Assembly: GCF_014646755.1 (NCBI RefSeq)
Contig: NZ_BMNW01000002.1
Coordinates: 551,665 to 615,664, forward strand
Source: Pseudomonas asuensis
GTDB lineage: Bacteria; Pseudomonadota; Gammaproteobacteria; Pseudomonadales; Pseudomonadaceae
DNA length: 64,000 nt
Direction of reading: 5' to 3'
Notes under the pieces: model-generated
Told to the model about the DNA's origin: nothing
The model's input: the letters and a program-made list of their open reading frames with translations, nothing else
Database searches by the model: none
In this document: piece by piece, positions 26,867-36,912 of the stretch
Layout: every line of letters begins with the position of its first letter
Numbering within the stretch: the stretch's first letter is position 1
Position numbers and translations under genes: made by a program

Positions 26867-28213
26867 TCAGCTCTCCAGCAATACGCCTAGATTTTGCCCG
26901 CTCTGCTCAAGCGACTCGCTTTCATTCAGACCCTGCCGCAAATACTGCTGCATGGACGGGTAGCGCTTGATTGCCTGGTCAGTTTCAGGGTCACCACCGG
27001 GCACATAAGCCCCTACACTGATCAAGTCACGGCTTTGCTGGAAGCGAGACCACAACTGCTTCATACGCTGAGCATTACGCAAATGCTCAGGGCTTACGAC
27101 TTGCGGCATTACCCGGCTGATCGACGCTTCAATATCGATGGCTGGATAATGACCCTCTTCCGCTAAACGCCGGGATAAAACGAAGTGACCATCCAGCACA
27201 CCTCGCGCCGCATCGGCAATAGGATCCTGCTGGTCGTCACCCTCAGACAATACAGTGTAGAACGCTGTGATTGAACCACCACCTTTTTCAGCATTACCGG
27301 CGCGTTCCACAAGACTAGGTAGCTTGGCAAACACAGACGGCGGATAACCTTTTGTTGCAGGCGGTTCGCCAATAGCCAGTGCGATTTCACGCTGAGCCTG
27401 TGCATAGCGGGTCAGGGAATCCATTAGCAGCAGAACGTTTTTGCCTTTGTCACGGAAGTACTCAGCAATACGAGTGCAGTACATGGCGGCACGCAGACGC
27501 AGTAATGGCGCATCATCCGCAGGCGAGGCGACAACGACGGAGCGTTTGATACCCTCCTCTCCCAGGATGTGCTCGATAAACTCCTTAACTTCACGACCCC
27601 GCTCACCAATCAGCCCGACCACGATGATGTCCGCCTTGGTAAAGCGGGTCATCATGCCGAGCAGCACGCTCTTACCTACGCCAGTACCCGCAAATAGACC
27701 CAAACGCTGGCCGCGGCCGACCGTCAATAAACCATTGATGCTACGTACACCAACATCGAGGGGCTCATGAATAGGTTCGCGATTGAGTGGGTTGATGGTT
27801 GGGCCGTCGATTGGTACCCAATCCTCAGCCCTCATCCTTCCTTTACCATCCAGTGCATTGCCCAATCCATCAAGAACGCGACCTAGCATCGACATGCCCA
27901 TCGGCAAACGTCCGGTATCAGGCAGGGGAACAACACGCGCTCCGGGTGCAATGCCAGCCAAACTACCAATCGGCATTAAAAATGTTCGATCTCCTGAGAA
28001 TCCCATCACCTCAGCTTCTACCTGAGCATGCTGGTAAGTGCCGCCATTGATGACTCGGCAACGGCTACCTACGGCAGCACGTAAACCCTCGGCCTCAAGC
28101 GTCAGACCTACCATTCGCAACAGGCGTCCCTCAATCACGGGTTCACCCGGCAGGCTTACCGCGTCAATATAACCACCCAGGCGACGTTGAAAACTCAGTC
28201 GATCAAGATGCAT
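26867..28213 (-). CDS. fliI: Flagellum-specific ATPase FliI
   Basis: This 448-residue AAA-type ATPase is related to F1-beta. Walker A is AGTGVGKS, Walker B lies in [20 protein letters not shown], and [18 protein letters not shown] is a FliI signature. It energises export with FliH and FliJ. I chose the ATG of [11 protein letters not shown] because GGAGG lies nine bases before it; an ATG three codons upstream sits too close to that site. It overlaps the fliH stop. Confidence 0.95.
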   Translation of the reverse strand: MHLDRLSFQRRLGGYIDAVSLPGEPVIEGRLLRMVGLTLEAEGLRAAVGSRCRVINGGTYQHAQVEAEVMGFSGDRTFLMPIGSLAGIAPGARVVPLPDTGRLPMGMSMLGRVLDGLGNALDGKGRMRAEDWVPIDGPTINPLNREPIHEPLDVGVRSINGLLTVGRGQRLGLFAGTGVGKSVLLGMMTRFTKADIIVVGLIGERGREVKEFIEHILGEEGIKRSVVVASPADDAPLLRLRAAMYCTRIAEYFRDKGKNVLLLMDSLTRYAQAQREIALAIGEPPATKGYPPSVFAKLPSLVERAGNAEKGGGSITAFYTVLSEGDDQQDPIADAARGVLDGHFVLSRRLAEEGHYPAIDIEASISRVMPQVVSPEHLRNAQRMKQLWSRFQQSRDLISVGAYVPGGDPETDQAIKRYPSMQQYLRQGLNESESLEQSGQNLGVLLES

Positions 28214-28985
28214 CAGCAGCATCCTCCAGCGAGATATGCAGATCAGGGTCAGCAGGTTGTGTAGCTTGGTGGCGTTGCTGTTCCATAATTTGAGTCAGCG
28301 CTTGGGCCAGTCGCGTTTCAATGCTGGCGTCGATCACACTGTGCTCGCTTTCGATCCGGCAACCGCCCGGCAAAAGATTTTCGTCCTCCAACAGCTTCCA
28401 ACGCTCGTCATGTCGATCACGCAGGGCTTTTACTAGATCGAAATCCTGCGGGTTGAGATGAATACGAATATTCTCAGCGCCCATAGGCAGAAGCTTCAAC
28501 GCCTCCCGCAAAATCCTTTGTAGCTGCGTAGAGTCGTCCTTCAGTTCACGTTGGATGACCTGCTTGGTGACGTGCTCCACAAGACGAACCAGAGCCTGCT
28601 CCAGCTCGCGGTCTTGCTGAGCGATAGGTTCAAGAAGCTGCTCCATGAGGATTTCCAGGCTACGCAGCTTGGCTGTCAACACTACCTCAGCCTCTTGTCG
28701 GGCCTTCATTTGCCCAGAGTGGAAGCCGTCACGTTCACCCGTTACAAAACCTTCGTTATAGGCTTCCTGGCGGATAGCCTCCACTTCCTCGAGCGTCAAC
28801 GGCTTGACTTCCTCTACCGGAACGTCCTCAACCGTGACAGTCTCTTCGTCAGCTGCCTCAGGCTCAGGCTCAGGATCAATAGCTACGTCTTCGACAGGGT
28901 TACTGTCTAGATCAGGCAGAAGCCATCGCTCGAAGATACTGACTTCCTTCGCGCGAATCAGATCGCTGACATCCTCTTTGTTCAT
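28203..28985 (-). CDS. fliH: Flagellar export ATPase regulator FliH
   Basis: This 260-residue protein has an acidic, Glu/Pro/Val-rich N-terminal third, then a long helical region with small-residue repeats and a C-terminal domain (DPQD-like [12 protein letters not shown]) that binds FliI. FliH restrains and positions the ATPase at the C-ring. The start is the ATG of [15 protein letters not shown] with AGGTGG before it. A sigma-54 promoter and an upstream terminator make fliH the first gene of its own transcription unit. Confidence 0.92.
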   Translation of the reverse strand: MNKEDVSDLIRAKEVSIFERWLLPDLDSNPVEDVAIDPEPEPEAADEETVTVEDVPVEEVKPLTLEEVEAIRQEAYNEGFVTGERDGFHSGQMKARQEAEVVLTAKLRSLEILMEQLLEPIAQQDRELEQALVRLVEHVTKQVIQRELKDDSTQLQRILREALKLLPMGAENIRIHLNPQDFDLVKALRDRHDERWKLLEDENLLPGGCRIESEHSVIDASIETRLAQALTQIMEQQRHQATQPADPDLHISLEDAADAS

Positions 28986-29024
28986 GACCCACCTGACAGA
29001 AAAGCTACGGTATACCAAGTAGGT

Positions 29025-29040
29025 AGCAAGGCTTGGGCCA
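29025..29040 (-). promoter_or_regulatory. Sigma-54 promoter of fliHIJ
   Basis: The minus-strand sequence TGGCCCAAGCCTTGCT fits TGGC-N8-TTGC exactly. The start would be near 29014, about 28 bases before the fliH ATG. It sits between the fliG terminator and fliH, so fliHIJ can be transcribed separately from fliEFG. Confidence 0.8.
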
Positions 29041-29049
29041 ACTTAGAAT

Positions 29050-29087
29050 AAAAAAGCCCGATCACTGCCAGAGGGCAGTGATCGGGC
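29050..29087 (-). terminator. Terminator after fliG
   Basis: A perfect 14-bp stem (29056-29069 with 29074-29087, loop of four) is followed on the minus strand by TTTTTT. It should stop most transcripts coming from fliEFG before fliH. Confidence 0.92.
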
Positions 29088-29106
29088 TTAGAGCTATTGC
29101 AAAGGC

Positions 29107-30120
29107 TTACACCATTTCTTCGCCGCCCTTGGCACCTAGAACGATTTCGCCAGCCTCAGCCATACGACGAGCCACTGCGATAACCTCTTTCTGAGCCCCT
29201 TCCACTTCAGAGATACGAACAGGTCCACGAGACTCTAGATCATCACGCAGCAACTCACCTGCACGCTTAGACATATTGCGGAAGAATTTTTCCTTGATCC
29301 CTTCATCTGCACCCTTAAGCGCTAGAACCAGGATATCGGACGACACCTCACGCAGCAGTGCCTGGATACCACGGTCGTCCACATCAACCAAGTTACCAAA
29401 GACGAACATAAGATCTTCGATCTGGGCAGACAGTGCATCGTCCACGCTGCGGATCGCATCCATAAGAGGAGCTTCGACCGCGCTGTCCAGATAGTTCATG
29501 ATATCGGCAGCACGCTTCACACCTCCCAGCGTAGTACGAGCCGAGCTGGCGCTACCAGAGAATTGTTTCTCCAGAATCATGTTCAACTCTTTCAAGGCTG
29601 CTGGCTGGACCGTATTCAGCGAGGACACTCGCAGAATGATGTCCAACCGAATCTTCTGATCGAAATGCGCCAGAACTTCGGCAGCCTGATCTGCATCCAG
29701 GTAAGCCACTACAATCGCCTGAATCTGCGGATGCTCGTAGCGGATGACATCCGCTACAGCACGAGGTTCCATCCATTTAAGACTATCCAGACCGCTCGTA
29801 TTGCCACCTAGCAGGATTCGATCGATCAGGCCATTCGCCTTATCCTCACCCAGTGCCTGAGTCAGCATCTTGCGAATATACCCGTCGGTACCTACACCTA
29901 GGCTGGTCTGCTCACCCACTACTTCGATAAAGTTACCTAGTACATGTTCGGCTTGGTCCCGGCTGATGTTACGCACTTGAGCCATCGCAGTACCGACACG
30001 CTGTACTTCTTTCGGGCCCAGGTGGCGCAGGATCTGGGCAGCGTCTGCCTCTCCCAGGGAGAGCAACAGGACAGCTGCTTTATCTACATTGCTCATGCTG
30101 TTGAATTCACTCGTCGGCAT
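29107..30120 (-). CDS. fliG: Flagellar motor switch protein FliG
   Basis: This 337-residue protein has three FliG domains: N-terminal (VDKAAVLLLSLGEADAAQIL), middle with the EHPQIQAIVVAYL motif, and C-terminal with the charged torque helix (ALKGADEGIKEKFFRNMSKR). It links the MS-ring FliF to the switch and contacts the stator. The ATG chosen overlaps the fliF end by 14 bases; the ATG giving MSNVDKAAV at 30096 is an alternative. Confidence 0.95.
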   Translation of the reverse strand: MPTSEFNSMSNVDKAAVLLLSLGEADAAQILRHLGPKEVQRVGTAMAQVRNISRDQAEHVLGNFIEVVGEQTSLGVGTDGYIRKMLTQALGEDKANGLIDRILLGGNTSGLDSLKWMEPRAVADVIRYEHPQIQAIVVAYLDADQAAEVLAHFDQKIRLDIILRVSSLNTVQPAALKELNMILEKQFSGSASSARTTLGGVKRAADIMNYLDSAVEAPLMDAIRSVDDALSAQIEDLMFVFGNLVDVDDRGIQALLREVSSDILVLALKGADEGIKEKFFRNMSKRAGELLRDDLESRGPVRISEVEGAQKEVIAVARRMAEAGEIVLGAKGGEEMV

Positions 30121-31921
30121 TGATCCAGTCCCTCACAACTTGGGCTACCAGGCCCGGGTCTTCGGTCACCAATTGCTTGATGGCGTTGAGTTGTACTTCG
30201 TAGTTTTCGCTCGGTCCAGGCAGCATCAGCGCTGAAGGACTTGCCAGACTTACCTTGTCATCGGCCAAATCACCACCACCCAGGCCACCCGCTCCACTGC
30301 CTGCCAGATCTCCAGCAGTACCGCCTATACCATCAGCCGGCACCAGGTCCTTGCTCTTGTTAGTACCTGCCAGGTTGTTAAGAACCGGACGCAAGACACC
30401 AAATACCAAGACCAGGATAAACAGCACACCCAGACCTTGCTTAACGACATCCCAGAACCAAGGCTGCGAGTAGAAGGGAACGCTCTCCACATCATCAGCA
30501 GCGATCGGGGCAAAGGGCGCATTGATTACGCTAACACTGTCACCACGACTTGCATCAAAACCTACCGCGTCTTGTACCAGGCGAGTAAAGCGAGCCAGGT
30601 CATCGGCACTCCAAGGGGTACGATTTACTTGCCCCGTTGCCGCATCCAACTTCACCTGATCATCCAGTACTACCGCTACAGAGAGTCGACGTACTCGGCC
30701 TTGCTGTTGGCGGGTGTAGCTGATACTGCGATCCAACTCATAATTACGTGTGCTTTGGTCACGCTTGTCTGTCGGGTAAGGCACTGTCGCTGGCAAGCCG
30801 GTCTTCGGATCATTGATGAACTGATCATTAGGGTCACGAATCGGCTGACCTGGCGCCGTAAAGTTAGCACCCGCTGCTGCCGTTGCATTCTCAGGTGCAG
30901 TTGCTGGTCCAGGTGGCTGATTGGACAGAGCACCCGGTACCCCCTGCGGCCCACCGCCAGCCGTTTGACGCTGTTCGGTATTGACCTGCTCGCTACGGAG
31001 CGCAGGCTGATCAGGGTTGAATTGCTCAGATGTTGATTCAACCGAGTTAAAATCTACATCTGCCGATACTTCTGCCTTAAAGCGACCGTTACCTACAATC
31101 GGTTGCATCATGTTTTGCACACGTTGAGTCAGTGTGCTCTCGATGCGATTCGTATAATCCAGCTGCTTACCTGCAACACTGAATTCAGACTGGTTTAGCT
31201 GATCAGACAGAAGCTGCCCTTTCTGATCAACCACTGTTACCTGAGACTTCGTTAACTCGGGAACACTTGTGGCTACAAGATTAACGATTGCCATTACTTG
31301 TCCAGTCTCTAAGGTACGACCGGGATAAAGATCAACCAAGACCGAGGCTGTCGGCTTACGCTCATCCCGTACAAAGACAGAGCCTTTTGGAATCGCCAAG
31401 TGAACACGTGCACTTTTGATGCCATTCAAACTAGCAATGGTACGGGACAACTCACCTTCAAGACCGCGACGGTAATTTGCCGCCTCCATGAACTGGCTGG
31501 TCCCTAGTGGCTGCTCTTTATCCAGCAGCTCAAAACCAACGATACCATCAGTAGGCGCTACGCCAGCGCTAGCCATCTTTAGTCGGGCACGACCTAGATC
31601 GTCAGCCTTTACCAACAAGGCTCCCGTATTAGGATCAACCTTGTAAGTGATATCAGCTGAAGTCAGCGCTTCGACTACTTGGTTGGCATCCAAGCCAGAC
31701 ATGCTGCCGTACAAGGGGCGGTAATCAGGCTGTTGTGACCACAGCACAACTGCGAACCCCAAGGCGACGCTGGCAGCCAAGCCAACCATAAGGCCGACTT
31801 GACGCAAAATTGGCATTTCAGACAGGTTGTCTAAAAACCCTAGGCCCGGAAAAGACTTCTTGGATGCGCCAGAGGCATCTACCTTAGCGGGAACCTGATT
31901 ATTGAGGGCGGTGTCGGCCAT
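30107..31921 (-). CDS. fliF: Flagellar MS-ring protein FliF
   Basis: This 604-residue protein has two membrane segments (about 40-60 and 470-492) flanking a large periplasmic region with ring-building motifs, a disordered Gly/Pro/Ala stretch near 330-380 and a C-terminal FliG-binding tail (YEVQLNAIKQLVTEDPGLVA, VRDWINADE). It forms the base on which the motor assembles. It starts 11 bases after fliE and overlaps fliG. Confidence 0.96.
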   Translation of the reverse strand: MADTALNNQVPAKVDASGASKKSFPGLGFLDNLSEMPILRQVGLMVGLAASVALGFAVVLWSQQPDYRPLYGSMSGLDANQVVEALTSADITYKVDPNTGALLVKADDLGRARLKMASAGVAPTDGIVGFELLDKEQPLGTSQFMEAANYRRGLEGELSRTIASLNGIKSARVHLAIPKGSVFVRDERKPTASVLVDLYPGRTLETGQVMAIVNLVATSVPELTKSQVTVVDQKGQLLSDQLNQSEFSVAGKQLDYTNRIESTLTQRVQNMMQPIVGNGRFKAEVSADVDFNSVESTSEQFNPDQPALRSEQVNTEQRQTAGGGPQGVPGALSNQPPGPATAPENATAAAGANFTAPGQPIRDPNDQFINDPKTGLPATVPYPTDKRDQSTRNYELDRSISYTRQQQGRVRRLSVAVVLDDQVKLDAATGQVNRTPWSADDLARFTRLVQDAVGFDASRGDSVSVINAPFAPIAADDVESVPFYSQPWFWDVVKQGLGVLFILVLVFGVLRPVLNNLAGTNKSKDLVPADGIGGTAGDLAGSGAGGLGGGDLADDKVSLASPSALMLPGPSENYEVQLNAIKQLVTEDPGLVAQVVRDWINADE

Positions 31922-31932
31922 TCAATCTATCC

Positions 31933-32271
31933 TCAGATAGGCATCTGCATAATGTCTTGGTAGGCCTGAACCATCTTGTTACGGACTTGGGTCATGGCCT
32001 GGAAGGAAACGCTTGCTTTCTGCGAGGCGATCATGACTTCCGTCAGATCAACTCCACCTTGGCCAAGCTCAAATGCTTTGGCCATATCATTGGAAACCTT
32101 TTGCGTCTCATTGACTTTACGGACAGCCTGTCCAAGTAAATCCGGAAAGCTAGGCACGCCTGCAGCAGCCTCGACACCGACAGGGCTAGCCATTGGCTTT
32201 CGTGCCATAGCTTCTGTCTGCATGGAGCGCATCTCCAGCATTAAACGATTGAACTCAACACCTTGAACCAT
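31933..32271 (-). CDS. fliE: Flagellar hook-basal body protein FliE
   Basis: This 112-residue protein matches FliE throughout, including [31 protein letters not shown] and the final [17 protein letters not shown]. FliE joins the MS-ring and the proximal rod. The ATG of MVQGVEFN has GGAGG five bases upstream; the frame's earlier TTG would remove that site. It heads the fliEFG unit under a sigma-54 promoter. In most pseudomonads fleR lies directly upstream; here a 23-kb block intervenes. Confidence 0.95.
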   Translation of the reverse strand: MVQGVEFNRLMLEMRSMQTEAMARKPMASPVGVEAAAGVPSFPDLLGQAVRKVNETQKVSNDMAKAFELGQGGVDLTEVMIASQKASVSFQAMTQVRNKMVQAYQDIMQMPI

Positions 32272-32327
32272 TTCACCCTCCAACCAGCGCAGATTTTTGA
32301 CGCCGCGCTTTTGCTATACTTTGATAT

Positions 32328-32343
32328 TGCAATGGCGATGCCA
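32328..32343 (-). promoter_or_regulatory. Sigma-54 promoter of fliEFG
   Basis: The minus-strand sequence TGGCATCGCCATTGCA matches the sigma-54 consensus TGGCAC-N5-TTGCA at all but one position. The transcript would start near 32317, about 45 bases before fliE. Confidence 0.82.
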
Positions 32344-32618
32344 AGTTTGATTCGTCAGCCAAACTCACCTAGCCAACCGGCTTGACGCCAGGTTCCAATC
32401 ACTATCAAGGTCAGAGCAATTAACAGGCCAGAAAGGTAAATATTTAATCGGAACAGCCCTGCTTCGATTAAACCAAGGTGGGTGGATAGAAAGAAATACA
32501 GGATAGTGCCTTAGTAGAAGGCACCATCAGCAGACACTGGCGAGGCAGTACTTAGAAACGCCAAAAGATTAGCGAAGCTAAGTACTTGTAAATAAGTGAA
32601 GGTACTAGCTTTGCTTCG
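32344..32618. other. Non-coding gap between fliE and the comEA-like gene
   Basis: The stretch upstream of the fliE promoter holds no supported gene. Near 32573-32620 a long imperfect hairpin (AAGCTAAGTAC pairing with GTACTAGCTT) may end the comEA-like transcript, though no strong T-run follows. FleR or FleQ enhancer sites could lie here; none can be named by eye. Confidence 0.5.
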
Positions 32619-32987
32619 TCAATCGATTGTCAGAACTTGGGCATTCTTTTCAAGAATTGCAGGACCAATACCTTTTACCTCTATCAATTCGTCAATCGCC
32701 TGAAATGGCCCATGTTCACTGCGATATTCGACAATAGCTTTTGCTTTGGCAGCACCAATACCCTTAAGTCGTTTATCCAGCGTTGCGGCATCTGCCGTAT
32801 TGATATTTACCTTGCCAGAAAACGCAGTTTCAGAGGATCTAGAAACTCTTGAAGGAGCGTCTATTACCGGAATGCGTTTAGGTAGCTGGTAATGCAGGGG
32901 GTCACCGTACGTTTCTGCGTGAGCAGACGACGCGATCATAAAGAGAGTAAAACAGGCAAAAATACGGGATAGCAGAAGTTTGCGCAT
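32619..32987 (-). CDS. ComEA-family helix-hairpin-helix protein
   Basis: This 122-residue protein has a signal peptide (about 1-24, ending SSAHA) and a tandem helix-hairpin-helix DNA-binding domain (about 58-120: VNINTADAATLDKRLKGIGA, IDELIEVKGIGPAILEKNAQ). ComEA relatives bind DNA in the periplasm during uptake; single-domain relatives also sit at the end of Pseudomonas O-antigen loci, as here. Start supported by AAGGA upstream. Confidence 0.88.
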   Translation of the reverse strand: MRKLLLSRIFACFTLFMIASSAHAETYGDPLHYQLPKRIPVIDAPSRVSRSSETAFSGKVNINTADAATLDKRLKGIGAAKAKAIVEYRSEHGPFQAIDELIEVKGIGPAILEKNAQVLTID

Positions 32988-33075
32988 AAGCAGATGTCCT
33001 TTTCCAAGCGCATGATCGAATTTTAATGCACCAGAGCTTGAGCCTGAATCCCTAGCCTCGCTCTAGATGCATAAT

Positions 33076-33125
33076 GCTACCAACTACTCATGTCTTATCG
33101 AAAAGACTACGACTGGTAGCACTAC
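33076..33125 (-). other. Stem-loop downstream of rmlD
   Basis: TGCTACCA and TGGTAGCA form an 8-bp outer stem around an inner GTCTT/AAGAC hairpin just downstream of rmlD. The minus strand lacks a clear T-run, so it is only a possible terminator. Confidence 0.4.
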
Positions 33126-33135
33126 ACCGTCACTG

Positions 33136-34065
33136 TTAAGCAGTCACCTGACTGGAGTTTTCATTAGAATGCACAGCCTTTGCACCCATTAGCGCATCAA
33201 GGGAGTTCTGAACTCCTGCTTGCCAGTTGCTTGGGTCAATTCCAAAGCGACTTTTCAGTAATGTACTGTCTAGCACCGAATAAGAAGGACGACGTGCAGG
33301 TGTCGGAAAATCTGCTGTCGTAATCCCATTTACTCTAGGAAGCTTGCTGATAAATCCTCTATCCAACGCAACCTCGAGAATATACCGTGCAAACCCACAC
33401 CACGTGACGGGATTGTTACCTCCGAAATGGTAAAGACCGAATAAATCAGAGTCGTCAGCAGCACCAACCTGATGAGCTATAGATAGCAACGCATCAGCGA
33501 TGTGACCTGCATAGGTTGGAGTCCCTTGCTGATCATCTACGACTTGCAACTTATCTCGTTCTGATGCCAGACGAAGCATGGTCTTCATAAAATTATTACC
33601 ATGCTCGCTAAATACCCAAGCCGTTCTTATGATGACATGGTTTGGACAAGCGTCCTGAATACGATATTCACCTTCCAATTTCGTCGCTCCGTAAACACCA
33701 GACGGCCCTACAGGATCATCAGGTGTATAAGGAACAGAAGCGTCGCCTGAAAATACATAATCGGTAGAAATATGTAATATCGAACAACCATGCTCCTGAC
33801 AAAGCTTGGCTAACGTAGCAGGGCCTTTAATATTGGCTCGAGCTGCTACATCAGGTTCCATTTCAGCCTTATCTACTGAGGTATAAGCTGCAGCGTTTAT
33901 CAGCACAGATGGCTTGAAACGCTGCAGGTGCTCGGCCACAGAGCGCTCGTCCGCAATATCCAACGTGGCACGACCGTGCGCCTCCCACGCCAAGTCACTG
34001 CGCTTCAAGCGATCAATCAGGCATTTTCCAACCTGACCATTTCCCCCTGCGACCATAACTCTCAT
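33136..34065 (-). CDS. rmlD: dTDP-4-dehydrorhamnose reductase RmlD
   Basis: This 309-residue SDR enzyme has the nucleotide-binding AGGNGQVGKCL at the N-terminus and the catalytic YGATKLEGE. It carries out the last step to dTDP-L-rhamnose. Its ATG overlaps the rmlC stop (ATGA). It is the last gene of the rmlBACD run. Confidence 0.95.
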   Translation of the reverse strand: MRVMVAGGNGQVGKCLIDRLKRSDLAWEAHGRATLDIADERSVAEHLQRFKPSVLINAAAYTSVDKAEMEPDVAARANIKGPATLAKLCQEHGCSILHISTDYVFSGDASVPYTPDDPVGPSGVYGATKLEGEYRIQDACPNHVIIRTAWVFSEHGNNFMKTMLRLASERDKLQVVDDQQGTPTYAGHIADALLSIAHQVGAADDSDLFGLYHFGGNNPVTWCGFARYILEVALDRGFISKLPRVNGITTADFPTPARRPSYSVLDSTLLKSRFGIDPSNWQAGVQNSLDALMGAKAVHSNENSSQVTA

Positions 34066-34598
34066 TTATACAGCTCCACTAGGCGTAGACCCTGAGCATC
34101 TTTGGCTGACAACTGAGGATCTGACATCTTCCAGTCAATGCCAAGATCAGGATCATTCCAGATCAGGCATCCTTCATCGGAAGGATCATAATAATCAGTG
34201 CACTTGTATTCAAAATCCGCCGTCTCAGAAAGAACAACGAAGCCATGAGCAAGTCCTGGCGGAACCCAAAGCTGCCGCTTGTTATCTTCAGAGAGAATCT
34301 CAGCAACCCAACGACCGAAAGTGGGCGAGTCTTGACGAATATCAACTGCTACGTCCAGCACTTCACCCTTCACGCAGCGAACAAGCTTGCCTTGAGGCCG
34401 ACTGCGCTGAAAATGCAATCCGCGCAGAACACCTCGTGTTGAACGGGAATGGTTGTCTTGCACAAAAGGCAACGTTATGCCGGCTTGCTCGGCATAACGA
34501 TCAGCTTGAAACGTTTCGAGAAAGAATCCCCGCGAGTCCCCAAAGACTCGCGGCTGAATGATCTTTACGTCCGCAATGATCGTATCGATCACTTCCAT
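34062..34598 (-). CDS. rmlC: dTDP-4-dehydrorhamnose 3,5-epimerase RmlC
   Basis: This 178-residue cupin has the active-site histidine in LRGLHFQ and the QDNHSRSTRGVL, GEVLDVAVDIRQDSPTFGRW and WVPPGLAHGF motifs. It epimerises dTDP-4-keto-6-deoxyglucose. The ATG overlaps the rmlA stop (TAATG). Confidence 0.96.
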   Translation of the reverse strand: MEVIDTIIADVKIIQPRVFGDSRGFFLETFQADRYAEQAGITLPFVQDNHSRSTRGVLRGLHFQRSRPQGKLVRCVKGEVLDVAVDIRQDSPTFGRWVAEILSEDNKRQLWVPPGLAHGFVVLSETADFEYKCTDYYDPSDEGCLIWNDPDLGIDWKMSDPQLSAKDAQGLRLVELYK

Positions 34599-35479
34599 TA
34601 TTGGTCTCCTGCAATCAAGCGTGCCAGATATTGGCCGTAACCCGTTTTGCTTAGAGACTCAGCCTGCAATGCAACCTGGTCGCGAGTAACCCAACCCTTT
34701 TGAAAGGCAATCTCTTCAAGGCAGGCGACCTTGAGACCCTGACGCTTTTCAATAGTCTGAACAAAATGGCCCGCTTCAAGCAATGCATCATGAGTGCCAG
34801 TATCAAGCCAGGCAAACCCACGCCCGAGAACAGAAACATTCAGATCGCCACGACGCAAATACTCATTATTGACGTCGGTAATTTCCAACTCGCCGCGAGG
34901 TGACGGCTTAATATTGGCCGCAATTTCAACTACATCGTTGTCGTAAAAGTACAGGCCTGTTACCGCATAATTAGACTTCGGCTTTTTGGGCTTCTCTTCG
35001 ATACTGATGGCTTTGCCATTTTCATCAAACTCAACAACACCAAAACGCTCTGGGTCAGCCGTGTAATAACCAAAAACAGTTGCGCCCTTTTCACGAGTCG
35101 TAGCGTTTACCAGTGTTTGAGTAAAGCTTTGGCCGTAAAAAATATTATCGCCGAGGACCAGGCAAACATTATCGTCACCAATAAAGTCAGCCCCAATGAT
35201 GAAGGCCTGAGCTAACCCATCAGGACTCGGTTGCACGGCATAACTCAGCTTGATACCAAACTGACTACCATCGCCAAGCATACGCTGAAAGCCAGGTAGG
35301 TCTGTTGGCGTGGAAATAATCAAAACTTCTTGAATGCCTGCCAGCATCAGTACTGACAGAGGGTAGTAAATCATCGGCTTGTCATAGACAGGCAATGACT
35401 GCTTAGAAACACCTAGTGTAATCGGATGCAAACGAGTTCCCGAACCGCCCGCCAGCAATATTCCCTTGTACTTTTTCAT
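34598..35479 (-). CDS. rmlA: Glucose-1-phosphate thymidylyltransferase RmlA
   Basis: This 293-residue nucleotidyltransferase has the signature [19 protein letters not shown] near the start and [10 protein letters not shown] in the active site. It makes dTDP-glucose, the first step to dTDP-L-rhamnose. It follows rmlB after 62 bases. Confidence 0.96.
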   Translation of the reverse strand: MKKYKGILLAGGSGTRLHPITLGVSKQSLPVYDKPMIYYPLSVLMLAGIQEVLIISTPTDLPGFQRMLGDGSQFGIKLSYAVQPSPDGLAQAFIIGADFIGDDNVCLVLGDNIFYGQSFTQTLVNATTREKGATVFGYYTADPERFGVVEFDENGKAISIEEKPKKPKSNYAVTGLYFYDNDVVEIAANIKPSPRGELEITDVNNEYLRRGDLNVSVLGRGFAWLDTGTHDALLEAGHFVQTIEKRQGLKVACLEEIAFQKGWVTRDQVALQAESLSKTGYGQYLARLIAGDQ

Positions 35480-35541
35480 TACGCGTCCTTCTCAGTCGAT
35501 ATAGGCTTAAGGATATAAATGCAGCTAACCCTGGCTGAAAA

Positions 35542-36606
35542 TTAAACAGCTTCACCCAATCGCTCGAGACGGTAAGCGCCAGAAAGAACGCGCTGCCACC
35601 AGGAACGGTTGTTAAGGTACCACTCAACCGTTTTACGCAGACCGGTTTCAAAGCTTTCCTGCGGAACCCAACCAAGTTCTGATTCAATCTTGCTAGCATC
35701 AATTGCATAACGCAGATCATGACCTGGACGATCTTTTACGAAGGTAATTAGATCGCGATAGGCTGTAATACCTGCAGGCTTCTCAGGAGCCAACTCTTCA
35801 AGCAGATCACAAACAGCTTCTACCACTTCCAAGTTACGCTTTTCGTTATGGCCTCCAATATTGTAGGTCTCGCCTACGACACCCTTGGTTACTACGGTAT
35901 AAAGCGCACGGGCATGATCTTCGACAAACAGCCAATCACGAATTTGTGAGCCATCACCATATACAGGCAGCGGTTTGCCATGCATGGCATTTAGGATAAT
36001 GTGCGGAATCAGTTTTTCAGGGAAATGGAAAGGACCATAATTGTTAGAACAATTGGTCACTAGAACTGGTAAACCGTAGGTACGTCCCCAAGCACGAACC
36101 AGATGATCACTACCCGCTTTGCTAGCTGAGTAAGGTGAGCTTGGCGCATAAGGTGTTGTTTCGGTGAACAAGTCATCCGTGCCATGCAGATCGCCGAATA
36201 CTTCATCAGTAGATATATGATGGAAACGGAATGCTTGTTTGGCCTCACTTTCCAGACCAGACCAATATGCGCGAGCAACCTCAAGCAATGTGCCCGTACC
36301 CAGCACATTCGTACGAATGAACTCGGCCGGTCCTTCAATTGAGCGGTCTACGTGAGACTCAGCAGCCAAGTGCATAACTACGTTAGGCTTGAAGGAGGCA
36401 AATACTTTTTCTAGCGCAGTCTTATCGCAGATGTCAACCTGATGGAATTCGTACCGATCAGACGATGAGACCTCATTCAAGGACTCCACATTGCCTGCAT
36501 AGGTCAGCTTGTCAACGTTGGCAACGTGACAATCGGTCTCATTAACTAAAAAGCGGACCACTGCAGAACCAATGAACCCCGCACCACCTGTTACCAGAAC
36601 TTTCAT
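35542..36606 (-). CDS. rmlB: dTDP-glucose 4,6-dehydratase RmlB
   Basis: This 354-residue extended SDR has [14 protein letters not shown] for NAD binding, the [12 protein letters not shown] segment, STDEVFGDL and the catalytic [10 protein letters not shown]. It converts dTDP-glucose to the 4-keto-6-deoxy sugar. It is the first gene of rmlBACD. Confidence 0.96.
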   Translation of the reverse strand: MKVLVTGGAGFIGSAVVRFLVNETDCHVANVDKLTYAGNVESLNEVSSSDRYEFHQVDICDKTALEKVFASFKPNVVMHLAAESHVDRSIEGPAEFIRTNVLGTGTLLEVARAYWSGLESEAKQAFRFHHISTDEVFGDLHGTDDLFTETTPYAPSSPYSASKAGSDHLVRAWGRTYGLPVLVTNCSNNYGPFHFPEKLIPHIILNAMHGKPLPVYGDGSQIRDWLFVEDHARALYTVVTKGVVGETYNIGGHNEKRNLEVVEAVCDLLEELAPEKPAGITAYRDLITFVKDRPGHDLRYAIDASKIESELGWVPQESFETGLRKTVEWYLNNRSWWQRVLSGAYRLERLGEAV

Positions 36607-36912
36607 CCTGAACCTGCCTGATAGTTAAACTTCCCGCACGATAGATCCCATAGAGAACTAGCTGCAGAAAAACACATGGAAAACTTACACGACCCGAGCT
36701 TTTCGCAGCCTGCAAGCGGCATCATTACACAGCAACAACGTACTGCATGACTCGTCACTGCTTTGTGTTGCGACGAAGACTCGAGTTAAACAGTTTTCCA
36801 TATGAAAAGTTCCAACTGACAAAGGACGGTTGAACTTTTGTGTGCAGAAGATCAAATTACATCGCTTAAGAATTGCTGAGTAATCCTAGTGAAACCCCAA
36901 TTATCTCTAGGA
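36607..36912. other. Intergenic region between wbpM-like gene and rmlB with inverted repeats
   Basis: No gene is visible in these 306 bases. ATGGAAAACT (from about 36678) and AGTTTTCCAT (near 36791) form a perfect 10-bp inverted repeat with a wide spacer. Closer to the wbpM-like stop, AAAAGTTC and GAACTTTT form a stem with a bulge (about 36803-36840) that may end the wbpM transcript. The rml promoter must lie in the remaining part. Confidence 0.5.
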
